Shown here: positions 36,722 to 49,383 of the stretch, one piece after another
How the letters are laid out: the number at the start of each line of letters is the position of its first letter
Position numbering within the stretch: position 1 is the stretch's first letter
Assembly (NCBI GenBank): GCA_013399305.1
Contig: VXAI01000013.1
Location: 1,624,882-1,688,881, forward strand
DNA length: 64,000 bases
Source: Rostratula benghalensis
Lineage: Eukaryota; Chordata; Aves; Charadriiformes; Rostratulidae
Direction: 5' to 3'
Notes under the pieces: model-generated
What the model saw: only the letters and a program-made list of their open reading frames with translations
The model's database searches: none
Told to the model about the DNA's origin: nothing
Translations under genes and position numbers: made by a program

Positions 36722-36788
36722 GTTTAAAAGGGACTGAGACTTTTTTTTTTTTTTTTTTTAAAGGGACTGAGACTTTTTTTTTTTTTTT
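36722..36788. repeat. Tandem duplication of a poly(T)-linked unit
   Basis: The unit AAAGGGACTGAGAC followed by a T run occurs twice in tandem. The first copy ends in 19 T (36741-36759). The second copy begins at 36760 and ends in 15 T (36774-36788). The copies are identical outside the T-run length, which suggests a recent replication-slippage or copying event. Confidence 0.85.
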
Positions 36789-39700
36789 CACTTTTTGGTG
36801 CTGTTTAAATTTTTACAATCCCTGCTGAGTCTTCCTATGGAACAGAAATCTTATAACTGAAGCAATGTAGAAAAAGCAGTACAGAGCCAAATAAATTAAA
36901 CTGCAGTATGCTTTAGCTTCATTAACTATAGAGAATAACTGTAAGAAGAGAAAGGACTGAAGTTGCCATCAAGGCTAATGGTATAATTATATAATACAAA
37001 AAGGTTTTGTTTATTTGTTTATTAGTTGTTAACTAGCACATCTGTAATCCTCCACTTGCTCATAATTTAAACCAGGGTCATGAGAATTCACTTTAAAAAC
37101 ACTGTACTTTAAACAAAGAACCTCCTAATGTCCAACAGTGTGGTATTTCCAAGAACAGATCAGATGAGTGTCTGTGTTAATTTGCTATCCTCAGTCCACC
37201 TGGAATAGGCCAGTCACTGATTAAACACACACTGAGGACTAATCAATAAAGAGCCATAACTTTGATCTAGTTGGTGCTGTTTCTGATTACATAAAGTAAT
37301 GCTCTTAATGAAACACGGTTCTCTTGCCTTTCAGTGTTTCAATGGTTGCTTATTAAAAACATTATGAAACAGCAGCAAAAAGTTGCTCTTGATTGCTTGC
37401 TTCAAAACAGTGCAATAACAGCTTGCTCATGCTCTTCTTAATGGGTTTGTTTTTATTTAGAGATTTTTACATGTGACCCAGAAGTCACGCTTTGATCTTT
37501 GTCAATAGCAAATGGCACGATTTCCTAAAGATACAGTTCACATCTATTTTGTAATGTTAAATGGGGCAAGTTGGTGTCACAAGATACAATTGCTGAAATC
37601 TCTAGGGATTTAGCTGACAGAAGAGGAAGCAAAGCAGGACCAGCACCAGGCATCTGTGTGCTGTCAGTCTGCTTTGATCCTGCCTCACATATGTGTATTT
37701 TATTTCCTTGCAATGCAATGAAACATACCTGTTTTCTAGCTCTGATTTCATCTGTCTAAATGGATTTTAAAATGCAGTTTGCATTTTAAAGTCAGTTGTA
37801 ACTGCCTCCCTCCCTCCCCGCACTGTAGCTCTAAGTGCTCCCCCATTGGCAAACATTTTAGTTATCTCTTCATAGTCCTTTAAAAATGCCAGTTGAAAAA
37901 AATTAATCCTTCACTAGCTTTGAGGTATCCGCTGTAAGGAATGCCAAGGCATCCCAGGGACAAGGTCTGCCATAAAGAGCTGAAATTTCAGACATCATTC
38001 AGCTGAAAGAGAAGCTGACTTTTCAGCTGAGGATGCTCATTAAAATGCTAATTTTCATTCTAAAACACAGATCAAGATATGACCTATGTACTGACCTGAG
38101 ATTTTGATTGGTACCTCAATTTACAAGATGATACTGAATCTTCTGCGGCCTCTTCCAGACCTTCTTGGAGTGGGCCATTATTCTGGAAATGCTCATCAAT
38201 TCACAAGACTGAATGCTTGATACAAATCTCCTAGTGCATGCATTCTTCGTGCCTCCTTATGGGTAGTTATATTTTTATCCTAGTAATCATCATCATGAGT
38301 TATCTCCTTATCAAAGCCAATTAAATCATCAAAGGTGAAGGCTGGAAAAGTGGGATAATGGCAAAACATAGTAGAGGTAAACACTACATGTTTTGCGGCA
38401 AAAGTCCAAAATGGTAGGTAAGATAGCAACAGATTTTTGGTACACAAAAACACAGTAACTGTGTTTTACAGCATAATAACAGGGTGTTGCTGTGTTATTA
38501 CAGAACTTGGGCAACTGTTTGGTCCCCAGACCAAACCACTTCTGGGCATCCACAAGAACAACTTCTGGGCATAGGTCCATGGGAACTTTGTGTTCTGATT
38601 TGAATGTCATAATGATTTTAGGGTTTTCTGTGTTTGTCTGGTAGCTGTGAGTAAGCCTCACAAAACTTAATTGTTGGCAATCAGTCAAAATGGAGTTGGG
38701 ATTTCAGGCCTTCCTTAGCAGGGGAAAATCTTATCCCTTTCTAATTAGTAAATTAACAATCTTCTTTGGTACACCTTCAGTTTTCCATTGACAGGATTTA
38801 GTTCTTTTCATAATCATCAATGTTGGTTAAATCAGCTCCCCCAAATTACTAGAAATTTAAAGATACACTTATGTTCAAAAACAGCTAGGAAATTCTATTT
38901 TCTTAAATTAGTCTAAATGATAGGAAGGCACGGGCACATCTTGGCCATAAAAAAAAAAAATAGGAAAAAAAAGAAAATAGATAATATATTCAAAATAGAT
39001 AATATATTAATTGGAGTTCTGGTCAACATATTTATTTACATAGAGCTGATCATATGTCAAAGTTAGATGTAATAATAGGGGCCAAGGTGGTTATGTATTT
39101 ATATTGAAAAAATAGTTTTACACTGAAATCAGGCAAAAATCCCGCAAATCACTGAGAAGAGCTCAGTAAGTTGACAACTGCATCCTTCAATTGGAGCATT
39201 TCTAAAAAATGACAGTCAATACATTGGGTCCCAGATATCTACAGTGCTGAAAAGATCAAAATAAACTTCACATTTGCAGGAGCTAATGTACACAACCTCT
39301 TTCCTGAGGAAGTGATCACTATTTTTGCAACTATGAAAACTCCTGGTTTCATTCTTATTTTGTGTAGTCTTTTATCAAAATTTATGTACTTTTAGATTTG
39401 TGTGTCAGTCGCCTTTTGTTTTTGCTGCTGAGAGTTTTGTTTATACCCAAATTAATCCAAGAGGTGTCTACATATGAAGATGGGAGAGTTTTTAATTCTG
39501 ATGAGCCTATGAAATGTTTGCCTTTAAATAATTTTCCTAACACATGGATGCTGGGAAATGAATCTCCATCAAATAGGGGAAAATAATCTGGGTGCTCATT
39601 TTGACGCAGACAACACGTTTAGCTCTTTTTATCTTTAAAAAGCCCTATGATAAACAGTGATTTAATTACGTAATGTCACTGCTTGGATTTGTTTCTGTAT

Positions 39701-42274
39701 TGGATACAGAAGCAAAAAGAAAAGAAGAATATGAAAGTGAAGCTGTTAATACCTGCTATTGACTGTGTTTTGAACAGTTTAACTATCTTGATGTTGAATT
39801 TTCTTTTTTTTTTTTGGCTTGTTGACCTTGTAGATATCAGTCACATACTTATTCTTCGTGCTGGTTTTTGGTTATAGCATACTGAATATCATATGCTTTT
39901 ATAGCCCAGCACTTCAGACAGGATAGAAAATCTAGAAGCCTTTTAAAAAATAAACAGTAAACAGTTAGTAAACAGTAGACAGACCTTCTATGGCTACACT
40001 GAGATGAGATGCTTTCTTCCAGTCAGGCAATATTCCTTGTATTTAATATATTCTGCTATTTGCCAACGAACAGTCATTCAATCATCAAGGGAAAGAGGTC
40101 AAAAGTAATCTCAAAATTACCCTTATTTGTGACTCGAGTATTAAGGGAATCAGAGCACAAGCATGTGTGAGACCACTGTCCTGCTGAACGAATTGTCCTG
40201 GGTACCAGTTATTTCTGGTGGGTAGAAAACAAACCTTTAAAAGAGTGATTTTGAAGGTATCTGTTCCTTTTAGGATCTGCAACAAAGTCAATGCACTCTC
40301 CCTCAAAGATACATCAAAGTTGTCAACAGGTCTGAGGAATCAGTATTGATTCCTGCATGAAGTTCTGGTTCTAGCGAGGTCAACAAAAACCCACACTTAT
40401 CTCAGTGAAGCGAGGTTTCATTGCTTATCTTTACTCATTATTAACAAAAGTAAATTTCAGACAGTCTCATTAAATTAACCTGATGTTCTATTACATAGAA
40501 GGTTTCTCTTACCAAACGTAATAAATAACGGGAATAAAAGGGCAACAGAAAAGGCAGAAGTAATTCAGAAGTGAACAGGGATAGGAGCTGAGATTGCAAA
40601 TATTACGAGGTTTGGCTTTTTTTAAAACAAGGGTTTAATATTGCTTCTTTTATTAGTCTTTCTCACCCTTGGAAATATTAATGATACCCAGTTTCAGAAC
40701 TCAAGGAACCCAGTTTCTATCCTTGCATTCTTTTTCACAATTAAGTTCAAATTTTCATGGAAAATATGAAATAGATTAAGATTTATCTATATAACAATTT
40801 AAAAGGCCTTCATTCACAATCAGCAGTTCCCTATTTTGCCCTCAGATATTCACAAAACATCTGAATGCCTTGCAACTGTTAGTGAATTTATGCTATAACC
40901 TCCTGGAGAATTAGAGGAGAAAAATTATCTCTATTTTACAGCTGGAGAATGGAGACAGAAAGACTTTGTGATGTGCCTGAGGTCTCTCACTGGATTTTTC
41001 AAGCTCTGTGTTTAAACCACATCACTTTCTTAGACTCTGATTATCTTTGCTTTGGGGATTCTAGCTTATTTAAATTCTGTTCTCTTGAACACTTTTCTGT
41101 AGGCCAGATCCATGCAAAAATGACTCTTAACCTCAACAAATATCTAGAAAATCACTTGTCCAGAAGAAAGCTAGAGGTTTTATTACATGTTCACTGGCTG
41201 CTGTAGCTTGTGAGGCAACAAAAAGAGAGCAGAAAATAGAACCCGAAGGATCTCAAAACTTCTTTAAATTATAATAAATGCATAGAGATTCAGATTTAAT
41301 AGATTTTCTTATACTAATTTTGCCTGGGACAGATGCACTAACAGCTCTTCCAACTGAACTTAAGTTATGTTGTTTCTTGCACTGTTAAAATAATTACTAT
41401 TTCAACACTTTTTTTCCCCAAGCTATCACTTGCATAATTAACCCTGAGTATTATATGGTCTGCTTTTAGATATAATTTTCATTTTATGAGGGCTGGATTG
41501 CATTGTTGAGATGCCTTTCCCTTTGCGTTGAATCTACGCAATTCATAAATCCACCTTGGTTTTAACATTTAGGAAGAATGCAACTGGATGTTTTGTTGAC
41601 AGTCTATTTTGTAAGATGGACAGGAGCAGCTAGATTTGCTGTGCTCCTGGAAGGAGTTAATACCTGCTAAGCCACATTATGCAGTACTCCATACTGCTGT
41701 TGCTAAGACTGCTTACAGCTCTCAGCTGTCTTGCTAAGGGTTATCCATGTGTGATCTGCTTACACATAACTACCATTTGGTAACTGTTTTCTTTGTTTTG
41801 CAATGATTTATATCCAGTTCAGTTCTTTTAAACTAGAGATGTACTTGTTCTCTGACATCTACTTTGCATAAACCTCGTACAATGCAGTTAGACCTTTGCG
41901 TGGTTGTTTATGCAAAAGTATATTATTCAATACAAACAGAATGTACTTAGGAGTAAACTTGGGAATTGACATTTCTATAATATGGAAACCTTCATCCTGA
42001 CAGAGCAGGCGTATCTTACCCCTGAATATATTGAGAGCCAACACAGTCATAAAGCTTTCTCCAGGCCTTCTAACATGAGGGATGGAGTAAAATGAGGCAA
42101 GTTATTGGGAACTTTCTTGATTCAGAAAGGAGATCAATGAAATCCAGAATGTAGGACTTCTAAAGCTTACCCCATGCTTGTCCTAAATTATTCATTATAA
42201 AGGGTCTTGCACAACCAGAAAGTGGAAAATTCCAGACAGCACTAACCAGCATTGCTGGTGCTATGCAATATCTG
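36789..42274. other. Unique AT-rich non-coding DNA
   Basis: No gene or transposon is recognisable. Local structures are a perfect 11-bp hairpin at 37766-37790, a 12-bp repeat ACTTCTGGGCAT at 38538-38549 and 38561-38572, and a 17-bp direct repeat with 18-bp period at 38974-39008. The block 37240-37440 is AT-rich and has no frame, but has a conserved-non-coding look. That is a weak impression only. Confidence 0.45.
37766..37790. repeat. Perfect 11-bp inverted repeat with 3-base loop
   Basis: TTTAAAATGCA (37766-37776), loop GTT, then TGCATTTTAAA (37780-37790). The stem is perfect but AT-rich. It is not followed by a T run and is not at the end of a recognisable gene. Confidence 0.75.
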
Positions 42275-42369
42275 ACTCTGAGCAACATGATGTCTTCAAA
42301 ATAGGCAGGGTTTTGGACCAAATGACTTCCAGAGGTCCCTTCTAAACTGGGTTGTTCAGTGACTCTGTG
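42275..42369 (+). mobile_element. CR1 3'-end fragment (+ strand)
   Basis: The sequence GAGCAACATGATGTC, then GGTTTTGGACCAAATGACTT, CCAGAGGTCCCTTCTAAACT and finally GTGACTCTGTG corresponds to the last about 90 bp of CR1: the gagcaac..ggttggacc..gaggtccctt block and a degraded octamer tail. The upstream limit is uncertain, because nothing before about 42275 is clearly CR1. Confidence 0.75.
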
Positions 42370-42419
42370 TTCCCTACTCCATGCTCACTGTAGAGCTATA
42401 GCTTTGCAGAGCCACATCC

Positions 42420-43001
42420 ATGGCTTTCCACATGACCATGTTTCCCAGCACTTTGAATTCCAGAACTAGGTTCAGTGCTAATTTCCAGAGGAGGTTGCAC
42501 GCTTGTCAAGTTCCACACCTGAGTTACTGCACCTTGAGCAACATAGTACTGACACCGTCACTTTCTTTCACTTCCACCAGCAGTCGGAGCTGCTGCTATC
42601 CCTCAATTTACCACCAAATCCTTGGGGGCTTATATGAAACAGAAGTTAATCAACCAAACTGCACCCGTATTTACTCAGTTGGGAGGCAGTTAGTTGTCTG
42701 TGCGTTGTTTTCTTATGGACTCCCAGCTTTGGAAAAGGATTTCAAGGCTGCCTGTCCAAGTCCTGGGCAGATTATTAGTTCAGATAGGTTGTCATATAAA
42801 AAGCGTAGCACTAATACCAGACCCAAGACAGCTGAGGAAGGAGCACAGCTGTGTTTTCATGGTGTTGAGTCAGCTAATACCCACTGTACAGTTAATCTGC
42901 CCAAGGAGATGACTGTACATCACAAAGAAGTGGAAGTTTCATGTGCATGCTGTTCACTGACATTTGCAGGATTTGCAACTCCAGTTGCAGTCACTAGATG
43001 A
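42420..43001 (+). other. Longest open frame of the window, status unknown
   Basis: There are 193 codons from ATG to TGA, with a CCATGG context at the start. It begins 50 bp after the CR1 3' end. I recognise no domain, signal peptide, transmembrane segment or repeat in the translation. The composition is rich in Ser, Thr and Cys, as in many chance frames. One frame of this length is not surprising in 64 kb read in six frames. It is listed because it is the longest here, not because coding is shown. Confidence 0.12.
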
Positions 43002-46000
43002 AAATGAAGCAATTTAGTTTAATAATGCAGATGTCAAAATAGTAAAACATTCAGGACAATTATATTGGGAAACTGTCATCATCAATTTTATTTATTTTTC
43101 TCATTGTGGCATTGTTTGAATAGTATATTTCCAACCATAGGGAAAGATGATGAACAAAGTAACTGAGCTGAAGCTAAATCACCCATAAATCCATCTTTCA
43201 GCAAGGGGATATGTCATTAATTCAGGCACCAGAACAAGTAACATCATTAAATATTATGGCACACTTCATCCAATTCCTCCATAGAATAATTTTGTTAATA
43301 CTGTGTTTTTAAAGGAAATTAGTATCAATCAATCAAACATGTACATGCACCATTCTAATTATGTATCATAAACCCAGTATGTTTGGTGCCTTATCAAATA
43401 AGTGTACAAAGTTGCAGAAATATTTTATCTTTTGTACATATTGATAATATGGCTTATTTCTTTCATATATGATTCAGAGGACTCATTACCCTAAAAGAGA
43501 TGAAGAAATCTGGGTATATTAGGCTGAGAGGTGGAGAGTGGGAGCAGATAACACTGTCCCATAGAGAGACGCACCTGGGCGCAACCACTTCTTGAGTTTT
43601 CTACCTGGCAGGGAGGTTCCACATCACTACAGCATCGCTTGGGAATTGACACCGGTCTGAAATTACCTTGATCTGATGCTAATGAAGGTGTGCAAATCTA
43701 CAAGTCAAGCTAGCTCGTATACAATCCTGGCAGGTTCTTGAACCTGCTGGAGAGTAGAATTAGGGAGTAAATAACGGACAGTGTAAGAGGAGAGAGAAAA
43801 TTCTACCTTATATAACTTTATATAAAATTATTTTTATAAAATGTAGGGTCCCTGTCCAAAAATAATTTTAGTGTCATATTTTCATGACTCAGATCAATGT
43901 TTTAGATGTTGATAAAGACTTATGATACTATTACTAAAACTGAAGAGCTTATTTTTCTTTGAACTGTAGCTAGCCCAGATGTTTCTAATGAGTATTGTGC
44001 TTTGTCACATTATTAACTATTTGAAAAATGTGTGGACATACCTATCTATCAATTTATCTATTAGCTGGTCTATTTATCGCTCTACACAATTTCTCGCTTA
44101 CTATTTGAGAAATTATGGGAGCTGTCCTAAACCGAATAAACCCTTTAACTGAGTAAGAATTCACATGTTTTTGTGAGGATTTATGAGATCTTTCCTAGGT
44201 GCATATGAACTTTTTTCTGTTACCACTGGGAGTGTTAGGCTGTAACTTAAGGAACAATTTGGGCTGCTCTGTTTGCTTTCTGCCTGGCAACACAGAGCTC
44301 CTAGTGTGTGCCTGGGCCATGCACTGACTCACAACCCACCTGCTGAAATAGAAGGTCAGATTGGAAACTACAAGGGTTAACCAGTCAGGTTTGCTTGGCC
44401 ACACCTGAGGGTGAGTCAGCCAGGAGATGCCAACAATAAAGAAGAACAAATGGGCTTGATCACAGCCAACCTCAGATGCTTCTGAATCAGCTGGGCACTC
44501 TCCTGTGCCAGCTCAGGGATTGCAATATGTACAATGGGCATGGGATGGGATTGCATGAGCAAGAAATCCTTGTTCTAGGCATATGGACAACTGTCAGAAG
44601 ATAGAAAGACAGCTAAGAAGAGTCCTTAGCTCCTGAAAGAGCCGGTAGCTCTTAATAATCCTGCTTTGGTTAGGATTTCCAAGAAAATGTCCCTCTGGCA
44701 CCTCCTTTTAGTTCCCAGGAGAAGCAGCCATCTACTGCACCTCTGCCTCAGCGCATAACTTTAGGGGCTATTTTGTTGCCACATGTAAATCTGAAATGAA
44801 TCTATAAGAATCAATGTAGGTTTTTAATGTAAATACGGAATCTGCACATAGCAAGAGAGAGAGAAGTAGACAAAAAAAAAAAAAAGAAAGGAAGGAAAGC
44901 CATCAGAACCTTGACTCCACTCGCTGTGAAACCTAAATAGAAGAATGTTTCTTCTCACTTTATTCATATGAGAAAGTGAAGTGCTCTCTTATCCACACCC
45001 TATCGTGATCTTTCTTCCTCTTTTCCTCATGCTGTCATGGAATTCGATCTTTATTCAGTCTTCCTTGCCATAAGTTTCTTTAAATAGATTGGGTAATCTT
45101 CCAGATTCTGGGGCACCCCTTTGCCAGAGGCACTCTTGAGTACACAACCCCTATTTTTTGAAACTGAGGGTTGCTAAATCAACAAAGAGTTGACTACAGG
45201 TACAATTCTTTGTTCTTACCAGAAATCCTGTTTTACCAGCAACTGGTTTTAAGGAACCCAATTACAAAATTGTGCATTCCTGTTCCTGTACTTTATCTTC
45301 TGTCAAAAAAGACTCCAAGTTTAAGAACACTGTGTTCTCTGTGTGTGTGTCAGACTGGGAATTTGGACTTTAGCCTGCTCACCTGCTACCCTTGTTTTTG
45401 GGGATCCCAAGTGGACAGGCACCATTTGAACAAATTTCCCCAAACCAGTTTCGGTTTTCCACTCTCTCTGTACGTGGCTCTTAGCCGTGTTCAAAAGCCT
45501 GACATGTACCAGCCTGAAAGGACAGGTCAAGGTCTGTTTTATTGACAAGCAGAGATGGCCTCGGTCACTCAGCTTCTGCTGGCAGCCCACATTGTCTGCG
45601 GTGTGCCAGTTGGCTGGCCAGCCCTGAGAAGTCCTTTAACTCACGAGCAAGTACAGAGATGAGAAGAAGTGGGGTTGAGAAGATTAAGAGATGGGTTCTA
45701 AATGTTTTAGGAGGGAGAGAAGTTGCTTAGAAAGACTGTCATCTGTCCTTTGGGTAGTAGTGGTGCTTGTATCTAAACTGTCTTTGATTCTGTAACCCAC
45801 TCCCCAAAATAAGTCACAGCAGGGTGAAGACTCTGAGGGACATGCTGTGAGTGGCAAGCAAAGCAGTGCTACTCCAGGGTGGTCATGACCAAATTCAGCC
45901 ACCCAGCCTGGGCAGGACAGTGAGATTTGTACCTTTGGACAGGGCTAACTTTCACCTGCCTCATGTCCTTGTTATGGTTGTAAAACTGTGGCTTTGAGCT

Positions 46001-49000
46001 GTTCTTCTCCTCTGGTGGGGTAGCATGGTCACTGAGTAATGTCAGATATCTGTAGTATTGTGACCTTCTGTCTTGGGGTAAGTTTGGGCCTCTGAATTGG
46101 CAAATCATGAGTGTGTTCTGAACTCTGTTTTATTACAGTAAAGTTACATCAGCTCATTTATTCTGGCTTCTTGCAGTATGGTAGGTAAAAGTTCAGCGAG
46201 AGCTGGAACTATCTCTCCGTCCTAGCTTTGAACCTTATTTTAAATACAAATATCACTCTTTTTCAACATAGTCAGGAAAGATAGGGTCATCTTTATTCCT
46301 GATATCTCAAGCAAAGCAGTGGGTAAATATCAAAGATGTTAAGGCAAGGCAAACATATCCCTTTTATGTTTGTGGGCAGCACTAATGACACAGGGTGAAA
46401 TTTATCCTCTTATCAAAGGTCAACACAAACCTAGGCACTACTTCAAAGATGCATTGATCCTATAACTGGCTCCTGGCACTGAGGTAGATTTCACCAAAGA
46501 CCAAAACTTATGAGAACTGATAGATTTTATATATCTGTGTAAAAATAACAGTGTTCAGATACAGACACACATAGCAATCTGCGCTAGCTATCTTGATTTT
46601 ACTGGGACAATGTACTGCTTTTTATCCTGTGTTCTCATATTTTGGACAATTCTTCCTAGCCAGCTGTCCCTCCCTCCCACTTAATCAGTCAAAACATCCA
46701 TGCTCCTCGTGGCCACACAATATTTACTCAAGCTTTGTGTTTACCAGGAAGAAGCTGACAGTCCAGCAACTGAGCGTTTAGTACTGCAGATGCTGCTTGG
46801 TTGGAAGGGGAAAGCAAGAGTGAAGGCACTGTCAAAGCCACTCTTTCAGGTCTTGGTGAATAATCATAACAAGTGTTATGTTTAACATTTCCTATCACAT
46901 GCAGCCAGTGCTCCAAGCTACCAGAAAGGTCTTGCAGATGGGGAACATGTAATAGACAAGGGAGAAGGAAGCAAAGCAAATGCAAGTGCAAGTTTCAAAC
47001 TGGTCTTTCTCTTAGTGGTCACACACATAAACGTGTCACTGCAGAGGAAGAACAGGATTTTTATGTTGGAAGTGTGGTCATGCTGGGTGTGAACATCTAC
47101 ATTGTAAATACTGTAGGAGAAGATATGGCATCTGCAGCTGGTGTTTTTTTCTTTCTTTTGTATTTTCTTTCTGTGGTTGTATTTGAGCAGGGTGCGCCAA
47201 TATTTGCAGTCTGAGGAATAGCATCAGAACGTCTAGTATTCCTGTCTACAAGCAAAAATAATGAAAACATTTCGGTTAATTCACTGTACCTTCATGTGCA
47301 TTAGTCACCAGTCCCTGCGCACTCTAATTATAGACTGCCTTGACATTACAACTGCAGGGCATGAAGCAAAGACTCTACAAAAGTTGTTTTGGTATCTCTC
47401 TTTTTTTTCTTGCTAGGCTAATGGAGAAATCTGCTTTAGATACAGATCTGTGCTTGAAGCTGTCTGGTTCCCTGAATGTGGTTGTGGAATTTAATATGAT
47501 TATGGTGGTATCAGCTGAGACAGACTAGGAAGTGCTTTGCTCAGGATAGGTAAACCTAACTGGTAGTGTGTGCTCCCTTCAGTCCTGAGAAAATTAGATT
47601 TTATTTTTTTTTGATCCACAAGACATAGAGAATATTTATGTAACTCATCTGTGTTTTTTAACCTGAATTGCTCTAAATATATAACAAAAGCAGCTAAATC
47701 CCATGTGCTATGGCTCACTGTACAAGTTATAATTTATTAAATTGTTGTGTTCATGAGATTAAGTCAGAATTCCCTTGTTCAGTCATGTACATGATTGCTT
47801 TAGGGGCTCCGATAGGTCAAACTCTGACAGTGTCAAGCATAATTATTCCCTGAATATATTTACACCCCCTGCAAAAGCCAATGTTTGTTGTGTTTCAGTT
47901 TATTTATGAGTATATTCATTAGTTTGCAAGCTTTTGTGAAGCTTTCCAAGCTTCAGATGAATGACTAAAACTGCAAGAAACACAGATCCCCTGAAGATGT
48001 TATTATGACATAAAACACGTTGAAGGAAAAATTTGTATTTCCATAAAAAATTCAAGACATAATGTATTTTTGCACAATGATGCAGCTATCTGTATGTGTT
48101 GGGGCCCATGGTGGTAAACAGACGGTAATATACATTAACTTGTTTTTTCTGAGGCAGTCGTTTTAGACATATATGATAAATTTATAATCTCCTAGTTTAT
48201 GATGCATTTGGAGCTTATAAAATGTGCCAACTACTGATGTTCTCCACCAGTGGACTGGAGTGGTTGGTTCAGATATAGTGGGTACTATTCAGGTGGAAGG
48301 CTTGCATAGTGCAAATGTGAAATATCCATGGCATAACTGAAGAATTAATACTACAATGAGTGAAACAGCTGGAAACACTGTGTAAATATGTTGAAGGCCA
48401 GGGCACGCAGCTGAGCACAGATGAGTTGTAGTAACCTAACAAATTGTCACCTATCCATTGAGTCAACATGACTGACCTTGAGTCTGCCCCAGCTTTGGGG
48501 AAATACATATTAATGTAAACCTCTTTGACCGACTTCTGGTAAGCCAATTGAAGAAATACTGTTTCTTTCCCTAATTTTATTAATTTGTTCTCTACTATCA
48601 CATTAAGCATGCACTAATAACTAAATTAAAAAAGTACTTGTGGTGATACAGTTACTTGCTATCTGTTTAGCAGCTTGATTTGAGCAGCTTGTGATCTTTG
48701 TTCCTTTCACTAATAGGAAATCACAGGTACTTTGAGGGAAGGCGTCTTTTGAGCTCGTTTTCCCGTTGTTACACAAAATGTTATTTGTGAGAAACCATAG
48801 CAAACCACCCTCCTTATTTTTTTTTCAAGCAAACCCGTTGCATCAGTTCTGCTCAGTGTTCTCCTCATTGTGAATGCTTTTATAAAAAACATGAACCCTT
48901 TCCTATCAGTACGGAATAGTGACATCTGTGAAACACAAATAGACACCTATGAAATATCAGCAGTATTAAAGTGTGTGGGGATTAGGCTTCTGGGGGTAGA

Positions 49001-49363
49001 AGTGAGCAGGGTGGCTGAGCAGGGAGGATGGAGAACAACCCTCCAAGCTAGTGGTACGTGATTTCTGGGAGAGCTAGTGGGAGCAGGAAGGAGCTGGTTT
49101 TACTGAACTGTGCAACCTTCCTCTAATGAAACCCCACATAAACATGTGAGGTAAGTTTGGCACATGGTCAGAAATCTGAATGATCATAACTAGATCTGTT
49201 TGGAAAAAAGAAATCTATTTGGCTTAATAAAATGTTTTGGAAAATATTTCCCTTCTGAGTTGGGGTAAAAAGTAAAATGAACAATCCTCTCTCCCTCCTC
49301 CCCTCCTCCCACTCCCAACATTACATGTAATTTTTTATTTACTTCAACAGAAAGAGATTTCTC

Positions 49364-49383
49364 AAAAAAAAAAAAAAAAAAAA
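49364..49383 (+). repeat. Poly(A) tract, 20 bp
   Basis: This is a pure A run with no recognisable retrotransposed body upstream. Confidence 0.9.

Noticed and set aside
38329..38688. 119-codon minus frame with a stretch (NPKIIMTFKSEHKV..QKW) faintly like a chemokine C-terminal exon
   Set aside because: The cysteine spacing is wrong, there is no CC or CXC region, and part of the match is created by a local 23-bp duplication. Treated as coincidence.
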